Source: Arthrobacter sp. Y81 (GTDB lineage: Bacteria; Actinomycetota; Actinomycetes; Actinomycetales; Micrococcaceae). Taken from it: 64,000 nt of DNA. The notes under the pieces were generated by a model. It was not told the origin of the DNA. It searched no databases and was given only the letters and a program-made list of their open reading frames with translations. Position numbers and translations under genes: made by a program. Shown piece by piece: positions 17,350 through 26,935 of the stretch. Location: contig NZ_PJIL01000001.1 in assembly GCF_002929335.1 (NCBI RefSeq), positions 372,001 through 436,000 on the forward strand. Reading direction: 5' to 3'. The first letter of the stretch is position 1; each line of letters opens with the position of its first letter.

Positions 17350-18780
17350 TCAGGCCTTCGGCGTCCCGCCGTCGTCGTCCTCGCCGGACGCTTCTTCGTC
17401 TTTGCCCGCCGCGTCGTCGTCCTTGGCCGGTTCGTCGAATCCGCCGTTCAGCAGCTTCTGCAGGGCGTCGTCCACCTCGGTGTCACTCGCTTCGGCGAGC
17501 TTGCGGCGTGCACTGAACCCCTGCGGATCGTCCAGATCCTCGCCGGTGGGCAGCAGGTCCGGGTGGTGCCAGATGGCGTCCCGGCCTTCGGTGCCACGCT
17601 CCTCCTTGAGGGAGGCCCACAAGGTGGCAGCTTCGCGCAGGCGCCGGGGACGCAGCTCCAGTCCCACCAGGGACGAAAAAGCATGTTCGGCCGGGCCGCC
17701 GGTGGCGCGGCGCCGCCGGACCGTCTCGCGCAGCGCAGACGCGGACGGCAGGAACTTCTCCGTGGCCGCCGCGGTCAGTTCGTCCACCCAGCCTTCCACG
17801 AGGGCCAGCGCGGTTTCGAGTTTTTCCAGTGCCTGGTCCTGCGCCGGGGTCCGCTGGGGCATGAACACGCCTTGGGACAGCGCCTCCTGGATGCCTTCCG
17901 GGTTGCTGGGATCGATCTCCCTGGCGAGTTCCTCGATCTTGGAGGTGTCGATGTGGATGCCCCGGGCATAGGCCTCGATGGCACCCAGGAGGTGCCCGCG
18001 GAGCCAGGGCACCTGGACGAAGAGCCGTGCGTGGGCAGCTTCCCGGACAGCCAGGAAAAGCCGGATGTCGTTCTCGGGCAGGCTCAGGCCTTCACCGAAT
18101 TTGGCCACGTTGGCCGGCAGGAGGGCCATCTCCAGGTCCGCCAGCGGCACTCCGATGTCTGTTGAGCTGACCACTTCGGCGGAGAGGGCGCCAATGGCCT
18201 GGCCAAGCTGCATGCCGAAGATGGCCCCGCCCATGTTCTGCAGCATGGAGGACGCCCCGCCCATCATGGACTTCATTTCCTCGGGCATCTGCTCGGTCAT
18301 GGCGGTGGACAGCGCATTGGCAATGCTGTTGGCCACCGGCTCGGTGAGCCGCTTCCACGTCCCGAGCGTTTCCTCGACCCATTCCGCGCGGGACCAGGCC
18401 CGGCCGATCAGGCCGGTGGCGGGAAGCTCAGTCACCTGGTCCAGCCACAGCTCGGCGAGGCGCAGTGCTTCATCGATTTCCCGTGACTGCTGTGACGTGA
18501 CCGAGGGGTCGGAGCCGCTGGCAGCCACCCGGCGGGCGTTCTCGTGGGCAAGCTGCCAGTTGACGGGCCCCTCGGAGGATGCGCTCATCATGGCCTGGAC
18601 CTGCGAGAACATCTGGGCCAGGAGGTTCGGATCGTCGGGAAGACCGGCGGCCTTGGCCAGTTCGGCGGGGTCGATGTTGCCCATGCCCTTGCCACCCATG
18701 AGGTTTTGAAGCATTTCCGCAAGCGGATCCTTGGGGGTGTCGTCGTCGCCATTGGACGGATTGAGTGGGTTGGAGGTCAT
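17350..18780 (-). CDS. Zincin_2 (DUF2342) family protein
   Basis: A 476-residue soluble protein of the actinobacterial zinc-dependent metalloprotease/F420-associated hydrolase family (recalled as PF10103, TIGR03624). Recognisable parts are the N-terminal DPLAEMLQNLMGG low-complexity start, GPVNWQLAHENAR (72-84) and VREAAHARLF (245-254). The motif reads R246-E-A-A-H250, so the first His of a standard HExxH is Arg; I cannot tell from one sequence whether the whole family does this. The C-terminus is very acidic. It is convergent with the DUF45 gene and divergent from the PDZ-Lon protease, the same arrangement recalled for Rv3195/Rv3194c. Confidence 0.75.
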   Translation of the reverse strand: MTSNPLNPSNGDDDTPKDPLAEMLQNLMGGKGMGNIDPAELAKAAGLPDDPNLLAQMFSQVQAMMSASSEGPVNWQLAHENARRVAASGSDPSVTSQQSREIDEALRLAELWLDQVTELPATGLIGRAWSRAEWVEETLGTWKRLTEPVANSIANALSTAMTEQMPEEMKSMMGGASSMLQNMGGAIFGMQLGQAIGALSAEVVSSTDIGVPLADLEMALLPANVAKFGEGLSLPENDIRLFLAVREAAHARLFVQVPWLRGHLLGAIEAYARGIHIDTSKIEELAREIDPSNPEGIQEALSQGVFMPQRTPAQDQALEKLETALALVEGWVDELTAAATEKFLPSASALRETVRRRRATGGPAEHAFSSLVGLELRPRRLREAATLWASLKEERGTEGRDAIWHHPDLLPTGEDLDDPQGFSARRKLAEASDTEVDDALQKLLNGGFDEPAKDDDAAGKDEEASGEDDDGGTPKA

Positions 18781-18999
18781 GATCCCGCCGATCGTCGGTG
18801 TGACTGTTGATCACCTTCACGGTACCCCGGGGCGTCGGCGGCTGTCTGCCGAATCCGGCCCCGTTCGCTGTGGGCAAAGAGCGTACGGGCCGGCTCAAAC
18901 GCGTAGTGTTAGTAATCGGAATATTTGCAGGCTGCCGGCATTCTGATCGGTGCAGCCACAGTGCCGCGTCCACGGGCGCAGGTGCGGAGAGGTCCTTCA

Positions 19000-20163
19000 T
19001 TGACAATTACTCAGGGTGGCCAGGTTCCCGGGGATCCCGCGGATTCGGGACACGACGGCGGGACCACTCACGGCACGCTTTCCCGCCGGCCGAAATCCCG
19101 TCGTGCCAAAGCACGCGACAATCGCTACCCGGCGATGGTGGCCTCCGGGTTGTTGGCACTCGCACTGGGTATCACCGCCGCCAGCCTCCCCGTGCCGTAT
19201 GTTGTGGAATCGCCTGGCCCCACTTTTAATACCCTGGCCAATGACAACGGCAAGCCGGTCATCAGCGTGACGGGCCGCGAGACGTTTCCGGCCAAGGGGA
19301 ACCTTGACCTCACCACCGTCTATGTCGACGGCGGACCCAACGGTCCGGTCAGCGTGTTCGAGGCCTTTTCAGCATGGCTGGACAAGTCAAAGGCCGTCTA
19401 TCCGGAGGAGCTCATCTTCCCCACGGGGGTGACGAAGGAGGAGTCCCAGCAGGAGAGCGCGGTGGCGATGACGACATCCCAGGAGAACGCCACAGCCTCC
19501 GCCCTGAAGGAACTCGGCATTCCCTTTGAACAAAAGCTGTTGGTGGCGGACCTTGCGGACCAGTCGGCCTCGGCCGGCAAGCTGCAGGCCGGCGATGTGT
19601 TTTCCACCGTGAACGGCAAACCCGTGACGTCGCTTCGCGTCGTCCAGGAGGAACTGGCCGCCGGAAACGGAAAGCCCGCCACCGTCGTCGTCACTCGCGA
19701 CGGCGCTCCCGTCACGGAGACCATCACCCCCACCGAGAACGCCGCCGGCAAGTTCATCCTCGGAGTGCTGCTGCAGTACGACTTCAATTTCCCCTTTGAG
19801 GTGCAGATTTCCCTCGACAAGGTGGGCGGCCCCAGCGCGGGCATGATGTTCGCCCTCGGCATCGTCGACACCGTGACGCCGGGGGACCTGACCGGCGGCA
19901 AGCACATTGCCGGGACCGGCACCATCACGCCCGACGGCGTCGTGGGATCCATCGGCGGGATCGGACAGAAGATGTACGGAGCAAGGGAGGACGGCGCGAC
20001 GGTGTTCCTGGCCCCGGCTGCCAACTGCGCGGAAGTGGTGGGACACATCCCGGACGGGCTTCAGGTGGTGAAAGTCGAGAACCTGGCTGAGGCCCGGGAA
20101 GCCGTCAACGTGATCGGTTCAGGCGGCGACACATCCGGTCTTCCCACGTGCGCCAGCAACTAG
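19000..20163 (+). CDS. PDZ-domain Lon-like (S16) protease, membrane anchored
   Basis: About 388 residues from a TTG at 19000, chosen because GGAGAGG lies 7 bases upstream; an earlier in-frame TTG at 18925 is possible. A single membrane anchor (about 46-66) is followed by a PDZ domain (about 170-240) and a Lon-type proteolytic domain. The Ser-Lys dyad is S279 in GGPSAGM and K324 in IGGIGQKM. There is no AAA ATPase part, so it is the YlbL/Rv3194c-like, ATP-independent form with the catalytic domain outside the membrane. Substrates are unknown. It precedes the UPF0182 gene on the same strand. Confidence 0.85.
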   Translation: MTITQGGQVPGDPADSGHDGGTTHGTLSRRPKSRRAKARDNRYPAMVASGLLALALGITAASLPVPYVVESPGPTFNTLANDNGKPVISVTGRETFPAKGNLDLTTVYVDGGPNGPVSVFEAFSAWLDKSKAVYPEELIFPTGVTKEESQQESAVAMTTSQENATASALKELGIPFEQKLLVADLADQSASAGKLQAGDVFSTVNGKPVTSLRVVQEELAAGNGKPATVVVTRDGAPVTETITPTENAAGKFILGVLLQYDFNFPFEVQISLDKVGGPSAGMMFALGIVDTVTPGDLTGGKHIAGTGTITPDGVVGSIGGIGQKMYGAREDGATVFLAPAANCAEVVGHIPDGLQVVKVENLAEAREAVNVIGSGGDTSGLPTCASN

Positions 20164-20319
20164 ACTAATTGCAGGAACTAAGCACCACCGCCACTCGTGG
20201 CATTAATGACTGATGCTGACCCTCCCCTCCGAGGTGCAGCGGCGGTCCGAGCAACACCACCACACGCGCTCTGATTTTGACAAGACCAGTCACTGACAAC
20301 CAGCTATGAGGTACCGAGT

Positions 20320-23300
20320 TTGTCCCGTCCTGCCAGCCCCACACCGCCCGGAAGACCCCAGCCAAGGCGAGGTGCCTTGACGCCGACATTGATCGTCGTA
20401 GCACTTGTTGTGGTCGGATTCATCTTCTTCGCCAATGTTTGGACCGATGTCCTCTGGTACCAGCAGCTTGGTTTCTTTGAAGTTTTCCTCACGGAAAACG
20501 TGGCCCGGATTGTCATCTTCCTGACCGGCTTCGCCCTCATGTTCCTGGCCATGTTCTACGCCATCCGGATCGCCTATCACGCCCGCCCCGTTTACGCCCC
20601 GGATTCGGAGATCAGGGACAACCTGAACCGCTATCAGGCGCAATTGGAACCTGTTCGCCGGGTGGTCATGGTGGGCCTGCCGGTGCTGTTCGGTCTCTTC
20701 GCCGGAAGTGCCGCGGCCAGCCAGTGGCAGAAAGTGCTGCTGTTCCTGAACCAGGAGTCCTTCGGCCAGAACGATCCGCAGTTCAACCTGGATATCAGCT
20801 TCTACCTGATGACCTTGCCGTTCCTCGGATTCGTGACAGGCTTCCTCATCAGCGTTGTTGTGGTCGCAGGCATCGCGGGAATTCTCACGCATTACCTGTA
20901 CGGCAGCATCCGGATCATGGAGCGCGGCATCTTCACCAGCCGGGCCGCCCAGATCCACCTCGCCGTGACGGGCGCGGCCTTCCTGCTGCTGCTCGGCGTG
21001 AACTTCTGGCTGGACCGCTATTCCGCCGTGCAGAACAGCGGCGGACGCTGGGCCGGTGCGCTGTACACCGACGTCAACGCGGTGATCCCCACGAAGTCCA
21101 TTCTGGCCGTGGCTGCCGCACTGGTCGCAATCCTCTTCATCGTTGCCGCCGTGATCGGCAAATGGCGCCTGCCTGTCATAGGCACGGCAATGCTGGTCAT
21201 TACCTCCATCCTTGCCGGTGGTGTCTACCCGTGGGTCATCCAGCAGTTCCAGGTGCGCCCGTCGGAACAGACGCTTGAGAAGCCATTCATAGAGCGGAAC
21301 ATCAGCATGACCCGTGCTGCCTACGGCCTCGATAAGATCCAGGAGAAGCGGTATAACGCCACCACCACCGCTACCACTGGCGCACTGGCGCCGGATGCAC
21401 AAACCACTGCCAATATCCGGCTCCTGGACCCGAACCTGATTTCGGACGCGTTCTCCCAGCTGGAGCAGTACCGGCCGTACTACCAGTTCCCGAAAGCGCT
21501 CAACGTTGACCGGTACGAAGTGGACGGCAAAGTCCAGGACACCGTGATCGCGGTCCGTGAGCTGAACCCGGACGGCCTGAGCGCCAACCAGCAGTCCTGG
21601 CTGAACCGGCATGTGGTCTACACCCACGGCTACGGTGTGGTGGCCGCCAAGGGCAACAAGTTCACCGCCGACGGCAAGCCGGAGTTCCTTCAGGCCGGCA
21701 TTCCGTCAACCGGGGTCCTCGGCAACGATACGACCTATCAGCCCCGGATCTACTTCGGCGAGAACTCTCCTGAATACTCGATCGTCGGAGCCCCGGACGG
21801 TTCACCCCACCGCGAGCAGGACCGTCCCGCCGGCAAGGAAGGTGATGGCGAAACCCAGTACACCTTTACCGGCAACGGCGGCCCGAACGTCGGCAGCTTC
21901 TTCAACAAGGTCCTCTACGCGATCAAGTTCCAGTCCTCCGATCTCCTGCTTTCCGACGGTGTGAACGCCGAATCGCAGATCCTTTACGACCGTAACCCGC
22001 GGGACCGCGTCGAAAAGGTCGCCCCGTACCTCACGGTCGACGGCAACGCCTACCCGGCAGTCGTTGATGGCCGCGTGAAATGGATTGTGGACGGCTACAC
22101 CACCAGCCAGTATTACCCCTACTCGCAGCAGGAACAGTTGTCGTCTGCCACCGCGGATTCACAGACGACGGCGGGGCGCAGCGTTGCCCTGCCCAACAGC
22201 TCGGTGAACTACATCCGTAACTCCGTCAAGGCAACTGTTGACGCCTACGACGGCTCCGTAACGCTGTACGCGTGGGACGACCAGGATCCGGTGCTGAAGG
22301 CCTGGCAGAAGGTCTTCCCGACCTCCCTGAAGCCGTTCTCGGAGATGTCCGGCGAGCTCATGAGCCACGTCCGCTACCCCGAGGACCTGTTCAAGGTCCA
22401 GCGCGAACTGCTGGGCCGCTACCACGTCACCCAGGCGGACAACTTCTACACGAACAATGACGCCTGGTCCGTGCCGAACGATCCCACAGTCACTGAGCCG
22501 GTCAAGCAGCCGCCGTTCTACATGTCGCTGAAGATGCCGGACCAGGACCAGCCTGCCTTCCAGCTCACGTCTTCGTTCATTCCGCAGGTGGTCAACGGAA
22601 CCGCCCGAAACGTGCTCTACGGGTTCCTCGCTGCGGATTCCGACGCCGGTAACCAGAAGGGCGTCAAGGCCGAAAGCTATGGCCAGCTCAGGCTCCTGCA
22701 GATTCCACCGGAAGCGCAGGTTCCCGGCCCCGGCCAGGCCCAGAACAAGTTCAACTCGGATCCCACGGTGTCCCAGGCTTTGAACCTGCTCCGGCAGGGA
22801 GCGTCCGACGTGCTCAACGGCAACCTCCTGACGCTCCCGGCGGGTGGCGGCCTGCTGTACGTGCAACCCGTCTATCTGCGCTCCACGGGCGAAACGTCCT
22901 ACCCCACCCTGCAGCGCGTACTGGTGGCCTTCGGTGACAAGATCGGGTTCGCACCGACCTTGGACCAGGCATTGAACCAGCTGTTCGGCGGCGACTCGGG
23001 CGCGTCAGCCGGGGACTCGGACAACAATGGCCAGACGCCACCCCCCGCGACCGGCGGCACTCCTCCGGCCACCGGCGGCACGGATGCGAAGGCTGAACTG
23101 AAGGCCGCGCTGGAAGAGGCGAACGCAGCCATTAGGGCCGGTCAGGAAGCCCTCGCCAAGGGCGACTTTGCAGCCTACGGAGAGCAGCAAAAGAAACTGA
23201 ATGCCGCTCTGCAAAAGGCGATCGACGCCGAAGCCAAGCTTGGTGCCGAAAGCGCAACACCGACGCAGGGAGCCACCCCGGCGCCCACGGCTGACCCGTC

Positions 23301-23337
23301 GGCTGCCGCGACGCCGTCGCCCACTCCGAACAACTGA
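20320..23337 (+). CDS. UPF0182 family large membrane protein
   Basis: A 1005-residue protein with seven predicted membrane segments in the first ~310 residues (the first in [15 protein letters not shown]), followed by a large extracytoplasmic part and an Ala/Thr/Pro-rich tail. The N-terminal block [16 protein letters not shown] and the region [14 protein letters not shown] are typical of UPF0182 (recalled homologue Rv3193c). Function is unknown across the family. The start is TTG with GAGGT 7 bases upstream. It follows the PDZ-Lon protease by 156 bases, an arrangement conserved in actinobacteria, so a shared envelope role is plausible. A hairpin terminator follows. Confidence 0.85.
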   Translation: MSRPASPTPPGRPQPRRGALTPTLIVVALVVVGFIFFANVWTDVLWYQQLGFFEVFLTENVARIVIFLTGFALMFLAMFYAIRIAYHARPVYAPDSEIRDNLNRYQAQLEPVRRVVMVGLPVLFGLFAGSAAASQWQKVLLFLNQESFGQNDPQFNLDISFYLMTLPFLGFVTGFLISVVVVAGIAGILTHYLYGSIRIMERGIFTSRAAQIHLAVTGAAFLLLLGVNFWLDRYSAVQNSGGRWAGALYTDVNAVIPTKSILAVAAALVAILFIVAAVIGKWRLPVIGTAMLVITSILAGGVYPWVIQQFQVRPSEQTLEKPFIERNISMTRAAYGLDKIQEKRYNATTTATTGALAPDAQTTANIRLLDPNLISDAFSQLEQYRPYYQFPKALNVDRYEVDGKVQDTVIAVRELNPDGLSANQQSWLNRHVVYTHGYGVVAAKGNKFTADGKPEFLQAGIPSTGVLGNDTTYQPRIYFGENSPEYSIVGAPDGSPHREQDRPAGKEGDGETQYTFTGNGGPNVGSFFNKVLYAIKFQSSDLLLSDGVNAESQILYDRNPRDRVEKVAPYLTVDGNAYPAVVDGRVKWIVDGYTTSQYYPYSQQEQLSSATADSQTTAGRSVALPNSSVNYIRNSVKATVDAYDGSVTLYAWDDQDPVLKAWQKVFPTSLKPFSEMSGELMSHVRYPEDLFKVQRELLGRYHVTQADNFYTNNDAWSVPNDPTVTEPVKQPPFYMSLKMPDQDQPAFQLTSSFIPQVVNGTARNVLYGFLAADSDAGNQKGVKAESYGQLRLLQIPPEAQVPGPGQAQNKFNSDPTVSQALNLLRQGASDVLNGNLLTLPAGGGLLYVQPVYLRSTGETSYPTLQRVLVAFGDKIGFAPTLDQALNQLFGGDSGASAGDSDNNGQTPPPATGGTPPATGGTDAKAELKAALEEANAAIRAGQEALAKGDFAAYGEQQKKLNAALQKAIDAEAKLGAESATPTQGATPAPTADPSAAATPSPTPNN

Positions 23338-23376
23338 TCACGCAGCGAGGCTGGCGCTAGCCCGCTCAGCCCGCCT

Positions 23377-23417
23377 AGGCCGGCTTCCCCTTCCGGAAGG
23401 ACAGGGGGCCGGCCTTT
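23377..23417 (+). terminator. Terminator after the UPF0182 gene
   Basis: AGGCCGGC (23377-23384) pairs with GCCGGCCT (23408-23415), with CCCC/GGGG continuing the stem inside and TTT following. Confidence 0.75.
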
Positions 23418-23523
23418 GCCGTTGCCGCAGCAACCGGGACGCCCGCGCCGGCCTGTGCCCGCAGGTCCACATGTGTATTTGGCGGCCCCGGCGCTGCAGA
23501 GACACAGATCACGTCCCCTCGAT

Positions 23524-23552
23524 TTGGCCTGAAGTTCACTGGCGGGTAGTGT
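23524..23552 (+). promoter_or_regulatory. Promoter of the first tRNA-Met gene
   Basis: TTGGCC (23524-23529), 17 bases, then TAGTGT (23547-23552). The start would fall close to the tRNA 5' end. The -10 region is repeated before the second tRNA gene (TAGTGT at 23872-23877). Confidence 0.5.
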
Positions 23553-23638
23553 TGTTCTTGCGACGCGGGGTGGAGCAGTTCGGTAGCTCGCTGGGCTCAT
23601 AACCCAGAGGTCACAGGTTCAAATCCTGTCCCCGCAAC
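23545..23638 (+). repeat. Direct repeat, unit 1 (tRNA-Met with its -10 region)
   Basis: These 94 bases recur at 23870-23963 with one change (T at 23555, A at 23880). The unit runs from just before the -10 box to the second base after the tRNA body. The sequence between the units is unrelated to either. Confidence 0.9.
23564..23637 (+). tRNA. Initiator tRNA-Met (CAT), copy 1, CCA not encoded
   Basis: A full cloverleaf starting CGCGGGG and ending CCCCGCA plus discriminator A. Initiator features are present: the unpaired C1-A72 end and three G-C pairs (GGG/CCC) in the anticodon stem around CTCATAA. The T-arm GTTCAAATC is normal. After the discriminator the DNA reads CTG, so CCA must be added by enzyme. 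A terminator follows at once. Confidence 0.95.
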
Positions 23639-23645
23639 TGAAGGA

Positions 23646-23684
23646 AAGGCCCGGAATTCTCGAAAGAGACTTCCGGGCCTTTTG
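23646..23684 (+). terminator. Terminator after tRNA-Met copy 1
   Basis: An 11-bp perfect stem AAGGCCCGGAA (23646-23656) with TTCCGGGCCTT (23671-23681), then a T-run. Confidence 0.88.
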
Positions 23685-23869
23685 CTTGTCGTTTTTGGGG
23701 TCGCCCGGCGGTCCGTTGGCAGTCGGTTGGCAGTCGGCGGTGCGTGTGGTGGTGGGGTCCGGTCGGTTTGCGTCCGCAGCAGGACTCGTCACCGGACCCT
23801 CCAATTGCCCTTCCTGCAGGCATTCCAGCGGCCCGGAAAGGGCTGTGGTCAGGATGGCCGCGAAAGTAC

Positions 23870-23963
23870 GGTAGTGTTGATCTTGCGACGCGGGGTGGAG
23901 CAGTTCGGTAGCTCGCTGGGCTCATAACCCAGAGGTCACAGGTTCAAATCCTGTCCCCGCAAC
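23870..23963 (+). repeat. Direct repeat, unit 2 (tRNA-Met with its -10 region)
   Basis: Second unit of the 94-base repeat, 325 bases after the first. It keeps TAGTGT (23872-23877) but no -35 is obvious at the usual distance. Confidence 0.9.
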
Positions 23964-23965
23964 CA
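23889..23965 (+). tRNA. Initiator tRNA-Met (CAT), copy 2, CCA encoded
   Basis: The tRNA body is identical to copy 1, with the C1-A72 mismatch and GGG/CCC anticodon stem of an initiator. Unlike copy 1 the genome continues with CCA (23963-23965). Its own terminator follows 3 bases later. Confidence 0.95.
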
Positions 23966-23968
23966 ATG

Positions 23969-24012
23969 AGAGGCCCTGACCGGGAAATAAGCCGGTCAGG
24001 GCCTCTTTCTTT
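23969..24012 (+). terminator. Terminator after tRNA-Met copy 2
   Basis: A 15-bp perfect stem (23969-23983 with 23992-24006, core GAGGCCCTGACCGG) and a TTCTTT tail. Confidence 0.9.
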
Positions 24013-24310
24013 GTCTGCAGGCCCCCAACTACTAGCATTTCCTAGTATTCTCATTCGCGGAGGCAACGTCCTACCGTGCCACGTGGCTGTTCAATGACGA
24101 TCACCGCATTGGCAGGCCGTCGCCTCCAAGGGAACGGATCTTTATGTTGCGGGGCATGACCGCCGCCGCGCACGGGTTCGCTCTTCCGCTGTTCATGATT
24201 CAAGCTATTAAGGCGCACTTCACCCAGCCGCCGCTCCTGCCGGTGCAGCCCGGCCGGGGGCGGAGCCGCCCACGTCACTGGTCGATCATTCTCGAGAGGA
24301 ATGCTGTTCG
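24013..24310. other. Non-coding stretch before the cytochrome b gene
   Basis: About 300 bases with no supported gene. It contains an inverted repeat ACTAG/CTAGT near 24030-24045 in a locally AT-rich patch that could be part of the cytochrome gene's promoter. A GAGAGGA ribosome site precedes the ATG at 24311. An 88-codon open frame starting at 24144 overlaps the cytochrome gene and has no family resemblance. Confidence 0.4.
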
Positions 24311-25249
24311 ATGTCACTACCAACCAAGAAGAAGTCCGGAACTGCGAAGAGCAAGTGGGCCAAACTGTATTGGGCAGTACCGGCTGTGCTCGTCGCCTTG
24401 CTTCTCGTAGTGCTGCTCGCGAAGTGGGCCACAGGGCTGGCCGGCGTGAAAGACTTCGTGGCGGAGTACCCGGGTCACTCAGAGCTTCCCGAGGGTGCTC
24501 CCGTCGGCTTCCCCGCGTGGCTGGGTTGGCAGCATTTCCTCAACGGCTTCTTCTTGTTGCTGATCATCCGTTCCGGCTGGCAGGTGCGCACGCAGACCCG
24601 CCCTGCTGCCTACTGGACGCGGAACAACAAGGGCCTGATCCGGACCAGGAATGCGCCGACGAAGATCAGCCTGGCGCTGTGGTTCCACCTCGTCCTGGAC
24701 GCACTATGGATCCTCAACGGCATTGTGTTCGCCGTCCTGCTGTTCGCCACCGGCCAGTGGGTACGGATCGTGCCTACCAGCTGGGATGTCTTTCCCAATG
24801 CGCTCTCGGCAGCGCTGCAGTACGCGTCGCTGAACTGGCCCACGGAGAACGGCTGGGTCAACTACAACGCCCTCCAGCTGCTGACCTATTTCGTCACCGT
24901 CTTCATCGCGGCGCCCCTGGCATTCATCACGGGCCTGCGGATGTCGTCGGCGTGGCCCAAGAACGCCAAGGCGCTGAACAAGGCTTACCCGATCGAGGCC
25001 GCCCGCGCTGTGCACTTCCCCGTGATGATCTACTTTGTTGCGTTCGTCGTCGTCCACGTGTTCCTGGTCCTGGCCACTGGTGCGCTGCGGAACCTCAACC
25101 ACATGTACGGCGGTAGCGACGACGTCAGCTGGGTGGGCTTCGGTATCTTCGCAGCATCGGTCGCGGCGATGGTCGCGGCGTGGTTCCTGGCCCGGCCGCT
25201 CTTCCTGAGCCCCGTTGCCTCCCTGATGGGCAAGGTCAGCAGCCGCTGA
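24311..25249 (+). CDS. Cytochrome b561/b6-type membrane protein
   Basis: A 312-residue membrane protein with about six hydrophobic segments (first at about 20-42, last at about 272-292). Candidate haem-binding histidines sit in the segments reading GWQHFLNG, LWFHLVLD, AVHFPVM and VVHVFL, the pattern of the bacterial cytochrome b561/Ni-hydrogenase b superfamily. Such proteins usually anchor a molybdopterin or other periplasmic oxidoreductase to the quinone pool. No partner gene is next to it here: tRNA genes lie upstream and photolyase is on the other strand. The partner and direction of electron flow are therefore unknown. A GAGAGGA site precedes the ATG. Confidence 0.78.
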   Translation: MSLPTKKKSGTAKSKWAKLYWAVPAVLVALLLVVLLAKWATGLAGVKDFVAEYPGHSELPEGAPVGFPAWLGWQHFLNGFFLLLIIRSGWQVRTQTRPAAYWTRNNKGLIRTRNAPTKISLALWFHLVLDALWILNGIVFAVLLFATGQWVRIVPTSWDVFPNALSAALQYASLNWPTENGWVNYNALQLLTYFVTVFIAAPLAFITGLRMSSAWPKNAKALNKAYPIEAARAVHFPVMIYFVAFVVVHVFLVLATGALRNLNHMYGGSDDVSWVGFGIFAASVAAMVAAWFLARPLFLSPVASLMGKVSSR

Positions 25250-25298
25250 CCGGCCCGCTGACGCACGCGGCAGTCCCGGCTGCGGTTCGGGCCACAGG

Positions 25299-26723
25299 TC
25301 AGCTGTCCTTGAGCCTTTGGTAGGTCTCCAGGGCCCGCTCACGCGACTCGGGCAGGCCCACCACTGGCTCCGGATAACCGGCGTCCAGTTCCGGCGCCTT
25401 CCACGGTTCGTGGATCTCTTTGTCACTCAGGTCCGCGAGTTCCGGGATGAACTCCCGCAGGTACCGGCCCGCTGCATCGAACTTCTTGCTTTGCGTCACG
25501 GGGTTGAAGATCCGGAAGTAGGGGGAGGCGTCCGCCCCGGATCCGGCCACCCATTGCCAGTTGGCCGGATTGCTGGCTGCGTCGGCGTCCACCAGCGTGT
25601 CCCAGAACCAGGCTTCCCCCAGCCTCCAGTCAGCGAGCAGGTTCTTCACCAGGAACGACGCGGCCGCCATCCGGACACGGTTGTGCATCCAGCCCGTCTG
25701 CCACAGCTGACGCATTCCGGCGTCCACCAGCGGATAGCCTGTCCGGCCCTGCTGCCAGGCCTCCAGCTCAGCGTCCGACGGCGTTTGCCACTCGAAGCGG
25801 TCGAAGTCGGGACGGTAGTTGCGGGTGGCCAGCGCCGGGTTCTCGTACAGCAGTTGCCAGCAGAACTCCCGCCAGCCCAGTTCGGACCGGAAGATCCCGA
25901 CGTCGGCAGGGGCCTGGCGCGGGAACCGCTCACGGATCGCCTGCCAGACGCGGAAGGGACTGATCTCACCGAAGCGAAGGTGGGGTGAGAGGCGGCTGGT
26001 GCCCTCGAGTCCTGGTCTGTCCCGACCGGTCCCATAGTCCTCGACGGGGCCGTCCACGAAGTCCTGCAGGCGTGCGTGCGCGCCTGATTCACCGGGGGTC
26101 CACGCTGCCGCGAGGCCTGCGCTCCAGTCGGGGGTGCGGGGGAGCAGCCCCAAGGTCTCCAGGTCATCGCTGCCCGGCAGCGCACCGCGGGTGTCGCGGG
26201 CCGGGGCCGGAAGCCTGTCCGGGGCGTCTGAGGGCATGCGCGGCTCGCCGCTCTCCAGGCAGGCGCGCCAGAAGGGCGTGAATACCTTGTAAGGTCCGCC
26301 CGCTCCGGTGCGCACGGTCCACGGCTCGAACATGAGGCTGGCCTGGAAGCTCGCCGCATCCAGGCCATGATCTGCGGCCCAGCCCTTGACCCCTGCATCG
26401 ATGGTGCGTTCGGGTCCGCCGTACCTGCGGTTCAACCGGAGATGCGTGGCCCCGGTTTCGGCTGCCAGCTCCCGGATGATCCCGGCGGCGCTCCCTCGTC
26501 GCAGCACCAGCCGGGAGCCTACGGCTTCCAGGTCACGAGCCAGAGAGGCAAGGGAATGGTGGAGCCACCACTTGGCGGCGCCGCCCAAGGGGCGCACGCC
26601 GGCCGACTCCTCATCCAGGACATAGACGACAGTCATGGTGTGGCCCAGGGCTGCCGCGTCGGCCAGGGCCGGGTTGTCATCCAGGCGGAGGTCGTCACGA
26701 AGCCAGACGATGGTGGAAGGCAT
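25299..26723 (-). CDS. phr: Deoxyribodipyrimidine photolyase
   Basis: A 474-residue protein of the photolyase/cryptochrome class. The N-terminal Rossmann part starts TIVWLRDDLRLDDNPAL. The FAD domain holds the conserved GMRQLWQTGWMHNRVRM, LLADWRLGEAWFWDTLVDADAASNPANWQW-type block and the SPYFRIFNPVTQSKKFD stretch. It uses blue light and FADH- to split UV-made pyrimidine dimers. Length is usual for class I CPD photolyases; whether it might act on 6-4 products cannot be read. The ATG is 6 bases after TACCGT, a predicted leaderless start. It is a single gene, convergent with the cytochrome b gene. Confidence 0.93.
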   Translation of the reverse strand: MPSTIVWLRDDLRLDDNPALADAAALGHTMTVVYVLDEESAGVRPLGGAAKWWLHHSLASLARDLEAVGSRLVLRRGSAAGIIRELAAETGATHLRLNRRYGGPERTIDAGVKGWAADHGLDAASFQASLMFEPWTVRTGAGGPYKVFTPFWRACLESGEPRMPSDAPDRLPAPARDTRGALPGSDDLETLGLLPRTPDWSAGLAAAWTPGESGAHARLQDFVDGPVEDYGTGRDRPGLEGTSRLSPHLRFGEISPFRVWQAIRERFPRQAPADVGIFRSELGWREFCWQLLYENPALATRNYRPDFDRFEWQTPSDAELEAWQQGRTGYPLVDAGMRQLWQTGWMHNRVRMAAASFLVKNLLADWRLGEAWFWDTLVDADAASNPANWQWVAGSGADASPYFRIFNPVTQSKKFDAAGRYLREFIPELADLSDKEIHEPWKAPELDAGYPEPVVGLPESRERALETYQRLKDS

Positions 26724-26729
26724 GCTTCC

Positions 26730-26735
26730 ACGGTA
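26730..26735 (-). promoter_or_regulatory. -10 box of a predicted leaderless photolyase mRNA
   Basis: Minus-strand TACCGT ends 6 bases before the ATG at 26723. Confidence 0.45.
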
Positions 26736-26935
26736 CAGGTCGGGCAGGTCTATTTACTGGCCGGTAACTTCGTCGTAGACTCGCTCCACGCCGTCCGCTG
26801 CGCAGTTTCTCCGCGCGGACGGTTCCGTTCGCATCAGGCTTTTTCCTGTTGATAACGGCATTCCGGCTGGAGGCGGCCGGACGCCGGCAACCTGTTCGCC
26901 GCAATGTTGCCGCGGACAGGAAAAAAGGATGACCA

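Noticed and set aside
16810..18165. 451-codon plus-strand open frame spanning the DUF45/zincin_2 junction
   Set aside because: Crosses a terminator and two real genes in other frames; no domain seen.
20290..21627. 445-codon minus-strand open frame opposite UPF0182
   Set aside because: Antisense shadow, His/Asp/Gln-rich, no family resemblance.
24144..24410. 88-codon open frame before and into the cytochrome b gene
   Set aside because: Overlaps a real gene in another frame and has no ribosome site or recognisable sequence.
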